Shown: positions 44,316 to 60,951 of the stretch, piece by piece | Numbering within the stretch: position 1 is the stretch's first letter | Layout: the number at the start of each line of letters is the position of its first letter | Assembly (NCBI RefSeq): GCF_030247195.1 | Contig: NC_080671.1 | Span: 207,724,045 to 207,788,044, forward strand | Direction: 5' to 3' | DNA from: Topomyia yanbarensis | Taxonomy: Eukaryota > Arthropoda > Insecta > Diptera > Culicidae | DNA: 64,000 nucleotides | Made by a program: the position numbers and the translations under genes | Notes under the pieces: generated by a model | What the model saw: only the letters and a program-made list of their open reading frames with translations | The model's database searches: none | Told to the model about the DNA's origin: nothing

Positions 44316-45475
44316 GCGGAACTCTACCAACAACCACGCCCGGCCAACAGTCGTACGGCATCTATTCAGCACCGGCAGTGTCTAATCTACCATCTGTTCC
44401 GGCTTACACCTTTGCGTCTCAGCAACCAGTTCCGGTGGCAACGATTCCGACAGCGTGCTATCCACATCCGGTAGTTCCGAGCTTTCAGTTTCCGATACCC
44501 ACCTATCAAGGTACTGGACTACCTCCGATGGTAACATCTACCCCGCAACCAGATCAACGAAGGTCGAACTGCGATGACGTGCCAATTACGAGAGGTCATC
44601 TTGCGGCGCGGCAGACGGTGAAAGACCTGCCAAAATTTGGCGGCGATCGTGAAGATTGGCCACGATTCATCGCAGCGTACGACAGGACTTGCCGGATGTG
44701 AGGTTTTCGAAACGATGAGTTGCTTGATCGGATTGAAAAAAGTCTCTACGACAAAGCGTAAAGCTCTGTCAAAAGTCTGCTTCTACATCCCGACAACATT
44801 CCGGTTATCATGCATCGATTGAAAACACTTTTCGGGAATCCGGAGTCCATTGTGGAGACGATGGTGCGGAAGATTAGGATGATGCCCCCACCCAAGGTTG
44901 ACAAAATGGAAACGATCATCGACTTCGGTGTTGCAGTGCAGAATCTATGTGCGAAGTTCCAGGTGTGCCAGATGGATGAGCGGTTGTACAATATCGCATT
45001 GTTAGAAGAATTAGTTGACAGCCTCCCACCAACCTTAAAAATGAATTGGAGGAGTGTCGTGCAACTACATTGCTGGAGTTCAACGAGTGGCTTGGATGAA
45101 TGGTGGAGGCTTTAAGCGGGGTGATCCGACCACAAGTGTGGGTCAAACCGCAGAAGCTTGAGAAAAGAAACCGGAAGGAAGAAGCCTACATTCATCTACA
45201 TTCCGCGAACCCGCTTGAGGAAAAGGCATGTAAAGTATGCTTGGCATGTTCGAAAGGATGCGAAGATCTCGACAGATGTAACAGGTTCTTCAAGATGTCT
45301 CCGAGTGCACGATGGGTATTGGTGAATGAGAAGAAGATCTGTCGAAAGTGTTTGACCAAGCACTTTAAGTCCTGCGAGCGGAAAGTTCCGTGTGATCACA
45401 AGGGATGTAGTTATCTTCATTATCGGTTACTGCACGATGATAGCAAGCACGGACAAATTCCCAGCAGTTCGTCGC
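44316..45475 (+). pseudogene. Second BEL/Pao gag, C-terminal part, truncated by the N gap
   Basis: Directly after the R1 A-run: a Pro/Thr/Ser linker, then the gag core VKDLPKFGGDREDWPRFIAAY (about 44620-44690), TGA 44699-44701, TAA 44759-44761, LLHPDNIPVIMHRLKTLFGN and RKIRMMPPPKVDKMETIIDF. A frameshift near 45040 and a further TGA near 45100 follow. Then Cys/His clusters KVCLACSKGCEDLDRC and KKICRKCLTKHFKSC...CDHKGC-YLHYRLLH. Protease and pol should come next but fall in the gap. Together with 38897-39706 this is one decayed BEL gag. Confidence 0.85.
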
Positions 45476-45975
45476 NNNNNNNNNNNNNNNNNNNNNNNNN
45501 NNNNNNNNNNNNNNNNNNNNNNNNNNNNNNNNNNNNNNNNNNNNNNNNNNNNNNNNNNNNNNNNNNNNNNNNNNNNNNNNNNNNNNNNNNNNNNNNNNNN
45601 NNNNNNNNNNNNNNNNNNNNNNNNNNNNNNNNNNNNNNNNNNNNNNNNNNNNNNNNNNNNNNNNNNNNNNNNNNNNNNNNNNNNNNNNNNNNNNNNNNNN
45701 NNNNNNNNNNNNNNNNNNNNNNNNNNNNNNNNNNNNNNNNNNNNNNNNNNNNNNNNNNNNNNNNNNNNNNNNNNNNNNNNNNNNNNNNNNNNNNNNNNNN
45801 NNNNNNNNNNNNNNNNNNNNNNNNNNNNNNNNNNNNNNNNNNNNNNNNNNNNNNNNNNNNNNNNNNNNNNNNNNNNNNNNNNNNNNNNNNNNNNNNNNNN
45901 NNNNNNNNNNNNNNNNNNNNNNNNNNNNNNNNNNNNNNNNNNNNNNNNNNNNNNNNNNNNNNNNNNNNNNNNNNN
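45476..45975. other. Assembly gap (500 N)
   Basis: Exactly 500 N, so a placeholder of unknown true length. It separates the BEL gag from the left palindrome arm. Confidence 0.99.
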
Positions 45976-49548
<3,573 letters not shown>

Positions 49549-49552
49549 TTTC

Positions 49553-52500
49553 AATCGAATTAACCTCCCTTCGACATCAAGCATTGAAATTGTCGCTTGT
49601 CAAGTTATAATCAAAGGTAAGGACCTTTGCATTGCTTCCATCTACATTCCTCCTAGAGCCTCGGTAGGGCACCGAATGCTTTGTAATATCACGGAATCCT
49701 TACCGGCACCGAGGCTAGTTCTGGGAGACTTTAACTCGCACGGTACGGTATGGGGCTGTCTTCATGATGATAAAAGATCAACATTAATCCAAGATCTTTG
49801 CGACAATTTCAACATAACCATCTTAAACACGGGAGAAATGACGCGGATTCCTACACCACCAGCACGCGCAAGCGCGTTGGATTTATCGCTTTGCTCGACA
49901 TCGCTACAGTTAGATTGCAGGTGATCCCCACGGTAGCTATCATTTGCCTATCGTGATTTCAATTGCAAACGGTTCAAGATCATCGGAAACAATCAATGTC
50001 TCGTATGACCTCACATGGCACATTGATTGGAAGAATTACGCGACCGCGATATCCGTTAAAATCGAATCCACCCAAGAGCTTCCTCCGGAGGAAGAGTACA
50101 GGTTTTTGGCTGGCTTGATTCTCGACAGTGCGAAGCTCAGACTAAACCAGTACCCAGCGCGAATACCCATGGACGGTCTCCCACCCTGTGGTGGGATAAA
50201 GAGTGCTCAGAGCTGTACGTGGAGAAGTCCACTGCATATAAGGCCTTCCGGGAAGACGGGTTACCCGCTAGCTATCAACAGTACGCGTTGTTAGAAAGGC
50301 GAATGAAGAGTCTAATGAAAGCCAAAAAACGCAGTTATTGGCGCCGGTTCGTCGACGGGTTAACGAGAGAAACAGCGATGAGAACTCTTTAGGGTACAGC
50401 TCGACGTATGCGTAACCGAAACAGTACCAATGAGAACGTGGAATATTTAAACCGTTGGTTATTCTCTTTCGCCAAGAAGATCTGTTCGGACTCTGTCCCG
50501 GTACAGAAAACGTGCCGCGCCGCGTCTCCTTACGATACCGCGAACGAAACACCTTTTTCGATGGTGGAGTTCTCACTTGCGCTTGTTGAATTTATTTAAC
50601 AAGTTTCTTGAGGCTAACATTGTCCCTCATGACTGGAGGCAAGTGAAGGTCATCGCCATCCAAAAACCAGGAAAACCAGCCTCCGACCACAACTCGTATC
50701 GGCCGATTGCAATGTTGTCCTGTATTCGGAAGTTGTTCGAGAAAATGATCTTGTTTCGCCTCGACAATTGGGTTAAAGCAAATGGCTTACTGTCAGATAC
50801 ACAATTTGGCTTCCGCAAAGGCAAAGGGACGAACGATTGCCTTGCGTTGCTTTCTACAGAAATCCAAATGGCATATGCTAACAAAGAGCAGATGGCATCA
50901 GTCTTCTTGGATATTAAGGGTGCTTTTGACTCAGTTTCTATCAACATCTTGTCAGAGAAGCTGCACCAGCATGGTCTTTCACCAATTTTAAATAACTCTT
51001 TGCTAAACCTGTTGTATGAAAAGCACATGCACTTTTCGCATAGCGATTTAACAACATCGCGATTTAGCTACATGGGTCTTCCCCAGGGCTCATGTCTAAG
51101 TCTCCTGCTCTACAATTTTTACGTGAATGACATTGCCGATTGTCTTGCCAATTCATGCACGCTAAGGCAACTTGCAGACGATGGGGTGGTCTCTGCCCAA
51201 AGCTGCCGACTTGCAAGGACCATTACAAAATACCTTGGACAATTTGTCTGCTTGGGCTCTTCAGGTGGGTATCGAGTTCTCCACGGAGAAAACTGAGTTG
51301 GTTGTTTTTTCCAGGAAGCGTGAGCCGGCGCAACTCCAGCTTCTATTAATGGGTGCAACGATCAATCAGGTTTTCACATTTAAATATCTCGAGGTTCGAC
51401 TCTAAAGGTACATGGGGATGTCACATTAGGTATCTGAAACAGAAATGCCAACAAAGGATCAATTTTCTCCGAACAATAACTGGAACATGGTGGGGTGCTC
51501 ACCCAGGAGACTTGATCAGGTTGTACCAAACAACGATATTGTCGGTGATGGAGTACGGGTGTTTCTGTTTCCGCTCCGCTGCGAACATACACTTCATCAA
51601 ACTGGAGAGAATCCAGTATCGTTGCTTGCGCATTGCCTTGGGTTGCATGCACTCGACCCATACGATGAGTCTCAAAGTGCTGGCGGGCGTTCTTCCGCTA
51701 AAAAATCGATTTTGGGAACTCTCATATCGATTGCTCATCCGATGCGACATTCTGAACCCTTTGGTGATTGAAAACTTCGAGAGGCTCGTCGAGCTTAATT
51801 CTCAAACCCGATTTATGTCCTTGTACTTCGACTACATGGCACAGAGCATTAATCCGTCTTCATATACTCCCAACCGTGTTCGTTTTCTAGATACTGACGG
51901 ATCAAATCTCGATGGGTCCACTGGCTTCGGTATCTTCAACAATACCATCACCGCTTCATTCAAGCTCAATGATCCCGCTTCAGTTTACGTCGCAGAGTTC
52001 GCTGCAATTCAATACACCCTTGGGATCATCGACACTCTGCCCACAGATCACTACTTCATCGTTTCGGACAGCCTCAGCTCTATCGAGGCTCTTCGTGCGG
52101 TGAAGCCTAAAAAGCAATTCCCGTATTTTCTGGGGAAGATACGGGAGTCCTTGTGGACGTTATCTGAAAAATGTTATCAGATTACCTTTGTTTGGGTCCC
52201 CTCTCATTGTTCTATCCCGGGCAATGAAAAGGCCGACTCATTAGCAAAGGTGGGCGCATTAAATGGTGACATATACGAAAGACCAACCTGCTTCAGCGAA
52301 TTTTTTAGTATTTGTCGTCAGAGGACGCTCAACAGTTGGCAAACCTCGTGGAGCAATGGGGAACTTGGACGATGGCTATATTCGATTATCCCAAAGGTAT
52401 CAACGAAGCTTTGGTTCAGAAGGATGGATGTGGGTCGGGATTTTATTCGTGTAATTTCCCGACTTATGTTAAATCACTACACCTTGGATGCTCATTTGCG

Positions 52501-52705
52501 GCGTATTGGGCTTGTGGAAAGTAGTCTATGCGCTTGTGACGAGGGCTATCACGACATCGAGCACGTTGTCTTGGTATGCGCCGGGTATTTGGACGCCAGG
52601 TCTCAGTTAAAGGATTCCCTTCGGGCCCGAGGTAGACCACCCAATGTCCCAGTCCGAGATATGCTGGCAAATCGTGATTTCCCCTATATGTCCCTTATTT
52701 CATAA
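49553..52705 (+). pseudogene. Degenerate I-type ORF2 (right arm)
   Basis: Pieces in order: endonuclease from [10 protein letters not shown] through [11 protein letters not shown] to about 49921; linker frames to 50600; reverse transcriptase 50577-51296 (IQKPGKPASDHNSY, FRKGKGTND, LDIKGAFDS, LPQGSCLS, LADDG); thumb and RNase H 51353-52705 (TDGSNLDG, AEFAA, SDSLSS, NEKADS) with C-terminal CxC-x8-H-x4-C. The endonuclease SDH triad reads SYH and is frame-shifted. It cannot encode an active protein. Relation to the full-length copy is clear from near-identical motifs, including LADD. Confidence 0.9.
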
Positions 52706-53540
52706 AACGATAAATATCCCAATTTAGCCCCTCTCTTTTATTTCTCTTTTAGAAGTTTCCTCCTGCCTTGTGGAACCGATCAGCTCCAGACTGCCACTAT
52801 GTAACCGCCGTCGCCGTTACCACTACGGAAACTGAAGCGAGAGCGACTCGAGGTCCGATGACTTTTGAAGGATTCCCCGCGGGTCCGAAGAATACCATCC
52901 GCCAATCCGACCTACTAGACTGAGGCGCTAATTTGTTTCGCTGATCTCCCGTTTGTCCGAAAGTTGCAAGTTTTGCTCTTCTCTCCCGGTCATCATCTAC
53001 GCCTTCTCTCCCCTGTCCTTGATACAACTGCTTCTACACCGATTTTGGAAATAAGCCCCCCTCTGAATATCTTGACCAAGCATAAGTCTCCAATAAAAAA
53101 TCAGATTTGTATTCCGTGTTCCTAGTTTTAAGATAGTTGTAATTTTACCTCTTTGTTAAAACTATTGTCCCCCATCTTGTACATAGAATTGTATCCCTAG
53201 TTTTAAAACACCGGTGAAATTTTTCATAAATATTTGTTTGTTTTGTGTACCAAACTATATTGTTAGTTTTAAGATAACTGTAAATATTTCCTAAAATATT
53301 ACTATTGAATTCCTTGTTTTAAAATTTTTCATAAAAAAAATCTTTTGCCCCCTCTCCTGTAAATAGAATCTTATTTCTAGTCTTAAGATAGCTGTAAAAT
53401 TTTTCTCTTTTATAAAAGAAAATATTTCAACATTGTAACCTCCTAGTTTTAAAATATCCAAAATGTAAAAACAAAAGAATTTGGCACCGCCAAGCTAACG
53501 CATTTGTGCCTATCAAATAAACGAAATGAATAAAAAAATC
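52706..53540 (+). repeat. 3' UTR with decayed CCTAGTTTTAA repeats
   Basis: Between the ORF2 stop and the 3' end, a unit of about 80 bp recurs about six times, starting CCTAGTTTTAAGATAGCTGT and followed by AAATTTTTC-type sequence (about 53120, 53200, 53265, 53315, 53378, 53445). It is absent as a clear array from the 455-bp 3' UTR of the full-length copy. Confidence 0.65.
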
Positions 53541-53816
53541 GCGAAGGACTCAAGTATTTGTAAGTTTTTTATTGATTAACTTCATCATTAATGCAAAGCG
53601 CCATACAGACTGCTATTTAAACTAATTACATATAAGCATTCCATCACAACAGTCACAGCATATCACATTTACATTACTTTACATATACATTAACACTTGA
53701 ATGGCTGGCGTCCAAAAGGGGCTGCCGACAGTCGGGAGTGTTTAATTTAATTCTAGCGGTATGTTCACGATTTCATTATTTCTAATACCTGATTACCTAA
53801 CGTGTTTCGAGACATT

Positions 53817-54180
<364 letters not shown>

Positions 54181-54692
54181 CTGTTTGGTTCATGGTTAAG
54201 AACCTCTCTAGGGTGATTGACTGTCATATTTGGAGAAAAAATCGTTCTACACATACCATCAAAACTCAACCATTACAAAGTTATTGAACTTTTTGCGTAA
54301 AAAACTTATTTGTCTTAAAATATCTCTAACTCAAAAAAAAATACTTGTATTTCAAATATTTTCAGTCCACTGGGAAGGTGAGAAAATTTCGCATCGAGTG
54401 ACGCCCTCACATAATTCAGGTAATGAGCTTAAGTAGCCTTTACAAAGTAATTTATTGAAAATTAAACAATTTTAATCAATTTTTCGTTCATTTCTTGAAA
54501 ATCCTAATAGTTACCCTCATCATTTTAATAATCCAGATTGTTAGTCTTGAAGAGCTGCATAATTCGTTCTTTGACTTGATACACTTACCTTTTCTTATTT
54601 TCATGAGTTTGGGTTATTCAACTTGGATATTTTTATCTCATTTTCACTAATACCAGCTCTAATTGAAAAAGTATGGCACTTCGTGTACTTTT

Positions 54693-57600
54693 TGCCTTTC
54701 TCATATAAAGAAAGGCTATGCAATCACTGTAAAAATCGACTTTTTAACCGAGGCCCGGAGGGCCGAGTGTCATACACCATTCGATTCAGTTCGTCGAGAT
54801 CGGCAAATGTCTGTATGTGTATGTATGTGTGTGTGTATGTGTGTGTGTATATGTGTGTGTGTCATTTAAACTCACACAATTTTCTCAGATATGGCTGAAC
54901 CGATTTTCGCAAACTCAGTTTCATCTGAAAGGTATAACGCTCCCATAAGCTGCTATTGAATTTTTAGTTGATCCGACTTCCGGTTCCGGAGTTACGGGTT
55001 GAAGAGTGCGGTCACACAGCAAATTCCCATATAAACTGGTACCACCATGATGTTCAAATGATGTAAAACATATTAAAATTGATGTAACATTACTCTAGTT
55101 TGCGGGTCTGGATCACTAATGATCAATCAAAGCAGCTTTGACCACATTGGCCACCTATGACGGTTCATGACGCCCCCGGGGAACCCGCCAAGTTCCTAAG
55201 CTAATATCACACCCATTCCCCAACGAATTCTCTACCGATTTTTACAAACTTGATTTCAAATGAAAGATACAGTAATACCATTGACTGCTGCTGAATTTCA
55301 TTCGGTTCTGACTCTTGCTTCCGGAGTTACAGGGGTGTTAGTAAGGATACACTGGAATTTCCCATATAAATCGGTACAATCGTAATACCTCAGAGGCTAA
55401 AAACTATTGAAATGGTCACCAAATTACTTCTAATCGCAGATCTAGATCACTGATTGCCAATCAAACATTCTTTGAATATATTGTCCACTATCGACGATTC
55501 CCGAAGTCCGGAATTCCGGGCATATTCCACAATTAAAGTCACATCGGTTCTTCGGTGATGACTGAACCGATTTTCTCAAACCAAGTCTCAAATGGAAGGC
55601 AAAATATGCAGTTGAGTATTACGTCGCCGCCCCTCCTCCCCCCGCCTTGCCCTTACACCTCCCTCCTTCATCACTCCCCTCCCCTTGGACCACCCTCACG
55701 CCCGCATTTCCTTCATCCACCCCGTATACCGAAATAAGATGAAGGATTTCTGACGCATCCTCCACTCTCACTCTACTAACCCCCCATTCCCTCCACTTTC
55801 AAACCCATTCCACCTGCATTTCAAAATATAATCACATGAAGATAACATTGAACTCATGCTGATTAAGGTAATTAAATACTATTCTTTTGCCTTTCTCATA
55901 TAGAAAGGTTATGCAATTGCTCCAAAAACCGACTTCCTAACCGAAGCCCGGAGGGCCGAGTCTCATATAACATTCGACTCAGTTCGCCGAGATCGCAAAA
56001 TATCTGTGTGTATGTATGTGTGTTTGTATGTGCGTATGTATGTGTGCATGTATGTATGTATGTATGTATGTGTGTATGTGCGGATTTGTTAACAAAATGT
56101 CCACATCGGTTTCTCGGAGATGGTTGAACCGATTTTTAGAAACTAAGATTCAAATGAAAGGTATACTATTCTCATAGGTTGCTATTGAATTTCATTTTCA
56201 ACCGACATCTTGTTCCGGATTACGAGTTGAAGAGTATGGTTACAAAACAAAATTTGTTGATTTGTCCACATGGGTTTCCCGGAATGTTCTGAACCGATTT
56301 TGACAAACTTGATTTTAAATGAAAGGTCCATCAGCTGCTGTTGAATTTTGTGTGGATCCGAGTTCTGGTTCCTGAATTACAGGGTGATACGTACGATCAC
56401 GCAGCAAATCTCGATTCTAACGAATTCTGCGATGAATGTAAAAAGGTAAAATTTTTGCCTTTCTCAATAGAAAGGTATTGCAATTGCTCTGAAAACCGAC
56501 TTTTTAACGGAGGCCCGGAGGGCCGAGTGGCATATACCATTCGATTCAGTTCGTCGAGTTCGGCAAATGTCTGAGCGTGTGTATGTATGTGTGTATGTGC
56601 GTCTGTGTGTGTGTATGTGACCAAAAATGTCACTCATTTTTCTCAGAGCTGGCTGAACCGATTTTGACAAACTTAGTCTCAAATGAAAGATACAACGTTC
56701 CCATAGGCAGCTATTGAATTTCTGATGGATCCGACTTCCGGTTCCGGAATTACAGGGTGGTGAGCACGATCACGCAGAAAATGTCGATTTTAATAAATTC
56801 TGCAATGAATGTATAAAGGTGAAAATTTTTCCAAAATATGACCACAACTGCTTCACTAACATCCATTCAAAGTCTTTTTGGCCACATTGGCCACCATCAT
56901 CGGTTCTGGAAGCCCCGGCGGAAGAATCCAAATTCAGAATAACAGTCACATCGGTTTCTCGGAGATGGCTAGACCGATTCAACCAAACTTAGTCTCAAAT
57001 GAAAGGTGTTGCGCCTTCGTAAATGGTTATTTAATTTCATCCCGATCTGACTTCCGGTTCCGGAGTTACAGGTTGTGGCGTGCGATCACATAGCAAATTG
57101 CAATTCAAACCGAAACTCCGATGAAAGCAAAAAAGGTAAAAATTTCGCTAAAATGTCTCTCAAACAACTTAAATTTGCTGTTCTAGGTCACCGACGGCCA
57201 ACCAAACTTTCGTTGACTACATTGACCACCATAGACGGTTCCGGAAGTGCCCGGGAAAAGCGGCCATCTTTCAAAATTGACGTACTCACATCAGTTTCCT
57301 GGAAATGGTTGGGCCGATTTTCACAAACACTGTCCCAAATGATAGCTATAGTATCCCCACAGATGTCTATAAAATTTCGTACGGATCGCTTGGATGCGTC
57401 CGGAAATATAGACTAATCCATACGGTCACATATGAAATTCCCATATAAGCCGGAACTAATTTCTTTTTCAAAGGGGGGACCCCATGAAATTTCAGAAATC
57501 AAATTCGTTTTTGATGGCAAACATCTTTAAAATGCATGAAACGTCGAGATTTTATGTTATCTCGAAAAAATTTTGTTATGAAAATCGACTTTTTGGGACT

Positions 57601-58045
57601 GCCGAATTCGCACCTTTTTTCAATTTAATATTAATATAGCTGTTTTTTCTTTTACAAAATTTTAGAACTCGAATAGTGATTTTCTCTTGTATATTTGTCA
57701 TGTCATGTATAATAATAAAATGTAATATATTCATTTGAAAGCTTTTAATGAATATAAACAACGCAAACATTCACGTGTTCATGATTGAGAAAGGCACAAT
57801 TGCACCGCTAGGTGGATTAAAACAGGTTTTTAGTTCTTTCATTTAAAATTGGTTTGGATAAGATCGGTTAAGCCATTGCTGAAAAACACGAATGAGAATT
57901 TGTCCGTTACATACACACACACACACACAGACATTGTCCCAAATCGTCGAGCTGAGTCGAGTGGTATATAAGACTCGGCCCTCCGGGCCTCGGAAAAAAT
58001 CTTGAAAGTTTGAGCGAATTCTATACCTTTCTTTTATAAGAAATG
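54693..58045. repeat. Composite block of GGCCCGGAGGGCC repeats with microsatellites
   Basis: Three direct modules start GCCTTTCTCAT-type at 54693, 55889 and 56457. Each goes on through a (G/A)GCCCGGAGGGCCGAG core, a GTTCG(T/C)CGAG stretch, CAAATGTCTG or similar and then a TATG/TG microsatellite. A reversed end lies at about 57895-58045. Between them a second module of about 300-350 bp, with words ATGGCTGAACCGATTTT and TCCGACTTCCGGTTCCGG, recurs about six to eight times in decayed form (for example 54890, 55550, 56115, 56645, 56955). I recognise this style from mosquito genomes but cannot name the family. No transposase. Confidence 0.75.
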
Positions 58046-58317
58046 TAAAACGTTAAAGTTTACTGTTTTTGTATTGTACCATAACACTAAAACATACTGT
58101 AAATTATTGTAAAATTACTGTACTGTCACAGTGAAAATCATGGTTTGGTTACTGTACATTTCTATTCGGGAGACCAAACATAAGTATCCCAATCAATCGA
58201 ACACAATACTTTAAAATAAAACAACTTGGCTATATAATTTATTTTTCTTATATGTCATACTATCACTTTATAGAATATAAAGCGATCGATATTCGTTATT
58301 AAAACGGTTTGATCAAA

Positions 58318-58480
58318 AAAAAATTTAAGGGTTGTGTACAAGACACGACCAAGATGACATTAAAAATGCAGCTAGTTTTATGAGCAAGCAATATTATCCG
58401 TGGCCAAATTAAAACCCCTTAATGCCATCGACTGTTTCAGAACTACACACAGGCATGCTATTCTTCACTAGAGATAATTG
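58318..58480 (-). repeat. Dispersed repeat, copy 2 (reverse of 657-822)
   Basis: Reverse complement of the repeat at 657-822, again ending in an A/T run (A at least 8 on this strand). See copy 1. Confidence 0.7.
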
Positions 58481-58838
58481 TTGAATTTTTAAATTAAAAT
58501 CGATAACCTGTAGTGACAAATTTTTAAAAAAGTTTTATTCAAATCCACGAAATGGGAACATAAATTAATGATGCTCACAAACAAAATCTTACATCTATCT
58601 TTAAATACCTGCTATCAAATTAAATGTTTGCAAGCACGATAGAAAAATAACTGGTCATAACTCAAACTATTCGTAAACGAAGAAAGTTTAACATATGTAT
58701 CTTTATATATTCGGTGGTTTAATTAACATTAACTCTGAAACGTTCTAAATTTGGAGTCTATTGGTGGAATCCTGAAAAGGACTATTTGTGGAATCCACAA
58801 ACACGCGTGCTATGTAATGAAAAGTACTAAACTAACTA

Positions 58839-59912
58839 AGGGCTTTTGGTTTAGCAAAAATAACATGCAGAATGGAACAATTAGTCAGCTGCAAAACAAG
58901 GTCTGCCTTCACACGCTACTTATATCAGATAAATATTTTGAAATAAAAAGAAACAACCTTTCCCTTCAGAATCTAATATGAAATACTGATAGCTTGAAAC
59001 GTGACATCGGCTTTTATCACTTTCGCACTGATGATGGAAGGACCTTCATGCAAAATAACGAAAAAATATTTGCAAATTTTTCACATCCTCCGATTGCTAT
59101 AATATTGCAGACTTTTGGATTTGGTTTGATTTTCGCCAATTTCAGCATGGCAATATACTTTTAAATAACTGTACATTTTTGTATTGTTTCGGAAGGATAA
59201 TTTTAAACAAATAACAAATTGTTGTAAATTTCAGATTGTCAATGTACGCGCAAGCAACAAGTAACGAATATAAACGGCGGAATTAGGTTATCGTTGTCAT
59301 TGCAAAGAATTTTTCAAATTTGTTCTTCATTGTTGGTTATAGCCCTGAAAAGGGCTTTTAATTTACAAAAATAACATGCGAAATGGAACAAACAGTCAGC
59401 CGCAACAACGGTTTGCCGTCTCTTCCAGCCGCGCGCTACTTACATCGGATAAATAATTAAAATTGGAAAGAAACAAACAACCTTCCCCTTCAACAGATAA
59501 TTTGAAATAGTTTGAAACGTGACATCGGCTTTTATCACTTTCGTATTGTTGATGGAAGGACTGCCTTCATGCAGAATAACGAACAAAAAATTTTCGTCTT
59601 GATACGGCTTTCGCTAGTTGGCAGTGTTGTCACATCCTCCAATTTTCTGAAACATTGCAGAATTTTGGATTATGTTTCCGAAAGATTATTTTTAATAAAT
59701 CACAGGTTTTCACCAATTTCAGCCTGGAAATGTACTTTAAGTAGCTACACATTTTTGTATTGTTTCGGAAGGATAAATTTAAACAAATAACAGATTGTTG
59801 CAAATTTCAGATTGCTTGCGCGCATGCAAGCAACAAATAGCGAATATAAACTGCGCAATTGCTTCAACTGAGGTTTGCCAACTCTTCCAGCCGCGCGTTA
59901 TATACATCGGAT
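58839..59912. repeat. Tandem duplication, unit about 512 bp (2.1 copies)
   Basis: Unit 1 from 58839 and unit 2 from 59351 share AGGGCTTTT, AAAAATAACATGC, GAAACGTGACATCGGCTTTT and TTGTATTGTTTCGGAAGGAT in order. A third partial unit (about 59869-59912) repeats TCTTCCAGCCGCGCG. Units differ by many small indels, so this is an old duplication. Open frames inside (76 and 92 codons) are not conserved between units. Confidence 0.75.
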
Positions 59913-60173
59913 CACCCCCAGCGGTAGCAGTGATCAAATGCAGCACTCATCGCAGAGTCAACATGCATGATTGCTACTGCTGTTCTTTGCGACCCGACAT
60001 TCGACGGGAGAATGAAGTCGCTCGTGAAATGATATTCTTTAAATAATCGAGGATGACGTCATTCATAGAAGCGTAGTGTGCTGGGTGCTCAAATCTGTCG
60101 TACGAGACGCTATAGGCACGATGTTATTTGTCTGGCAAAAGAGCAACAACTGATTCAAACAGGCACACGGCAC

Positions 60174-60432
60174 CAGAGATGCCAGATACTTTTTTCAAAC
60201 GTCTGCAATAATAATTTTAAAAGTCTGGGAAGAACAAAAAATGTCAGAAAAGCTAGTGTAACCAAAAGCCTTTGTATTCAAAAATCTGTAAATATCTGCA
60301 ACCAAACAAAAAATCTCCAAATATCTGCAACCAAACTAAAAAATCTGCAAATATCTGCGTCATCGAAAAAATCTGCAGCTAAAATTAAAAGTCTGCGAAT
60401 TTGCAGACATGTCTGCAAATCTGGCATCTCTG
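60174..60432. mobile_element. 259-bp hAT-like MITE, copy 2
   Basis: Same family as 21920-22177, same orientation, ends CAGAGATGCCAGAT/ATCTGGCATCTCTG. Perfect 8-bp TSD CACGGCAC at 60166-60173 and 60433-60440. A few substitutions and short indels separate the copies. Confidence 0.93.
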
Positions 60433-60440
60433 CACGGCAC

Positions 60441-60881
60441 ATTTATTTATAACTTTTCGTGTTCGTTTGAATCACTAAGCTGCTCCCTATTGACGGCGCT
60501 GCCGGGGATAGATGGACTGATATATGGGAGTTTTCACGTTTTCGAGATCTATTCATTTTTGCTTGTTTTTCGATAGTGTACTATTGAAATACAAAAACAC
60601 TATAGCAATAAAACATAATTTCAGTTAATTCCAAATTGTTCGGTGATAACCAGACGGAAATCCGTTCATAAATAACAAAGTTATTAGCGTTCAAAATAGT
60701 GACGCAAAAACGTGACATCGTTTGATTTTAGAGTTTAGAATGACACCCTGCCCCAGATAGTGCAGTAAGACATTTTCAATGTCAAAAATGTTCCATGAGT
60801 CAAACATAGATGCATGTACCTTAGATACTGTTTTTGAACATATAACAAATATATTTCATGAAGAAAAAAAACTTTTGTTTT
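60441..60881. other. Non-coding, nothing recognised
   Basis: AT-rich, no gene or repeat boundary identified. Confidence 0.4.
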
Positions 60882-60951
60882 GATTCGATTATCCGGATGA
60901 TTCGATTATCCGAAGCGAAATTTTTTTGCACCCTACGGATAATCGAATCTG
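60882..60951. repeat. Possible pogo/Tigger-like end with three ATTCGATTATCCG words
   Basis: GATTCGATTATCCG occurs twice in direct order (60882, 60898) and once inverted (CGGATAATCGAATC, 60937-60950). Such words are typical of pogo-like terminal and subterminal repeats. The rest of the element cannot be delimited. Confidence 0.4.
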
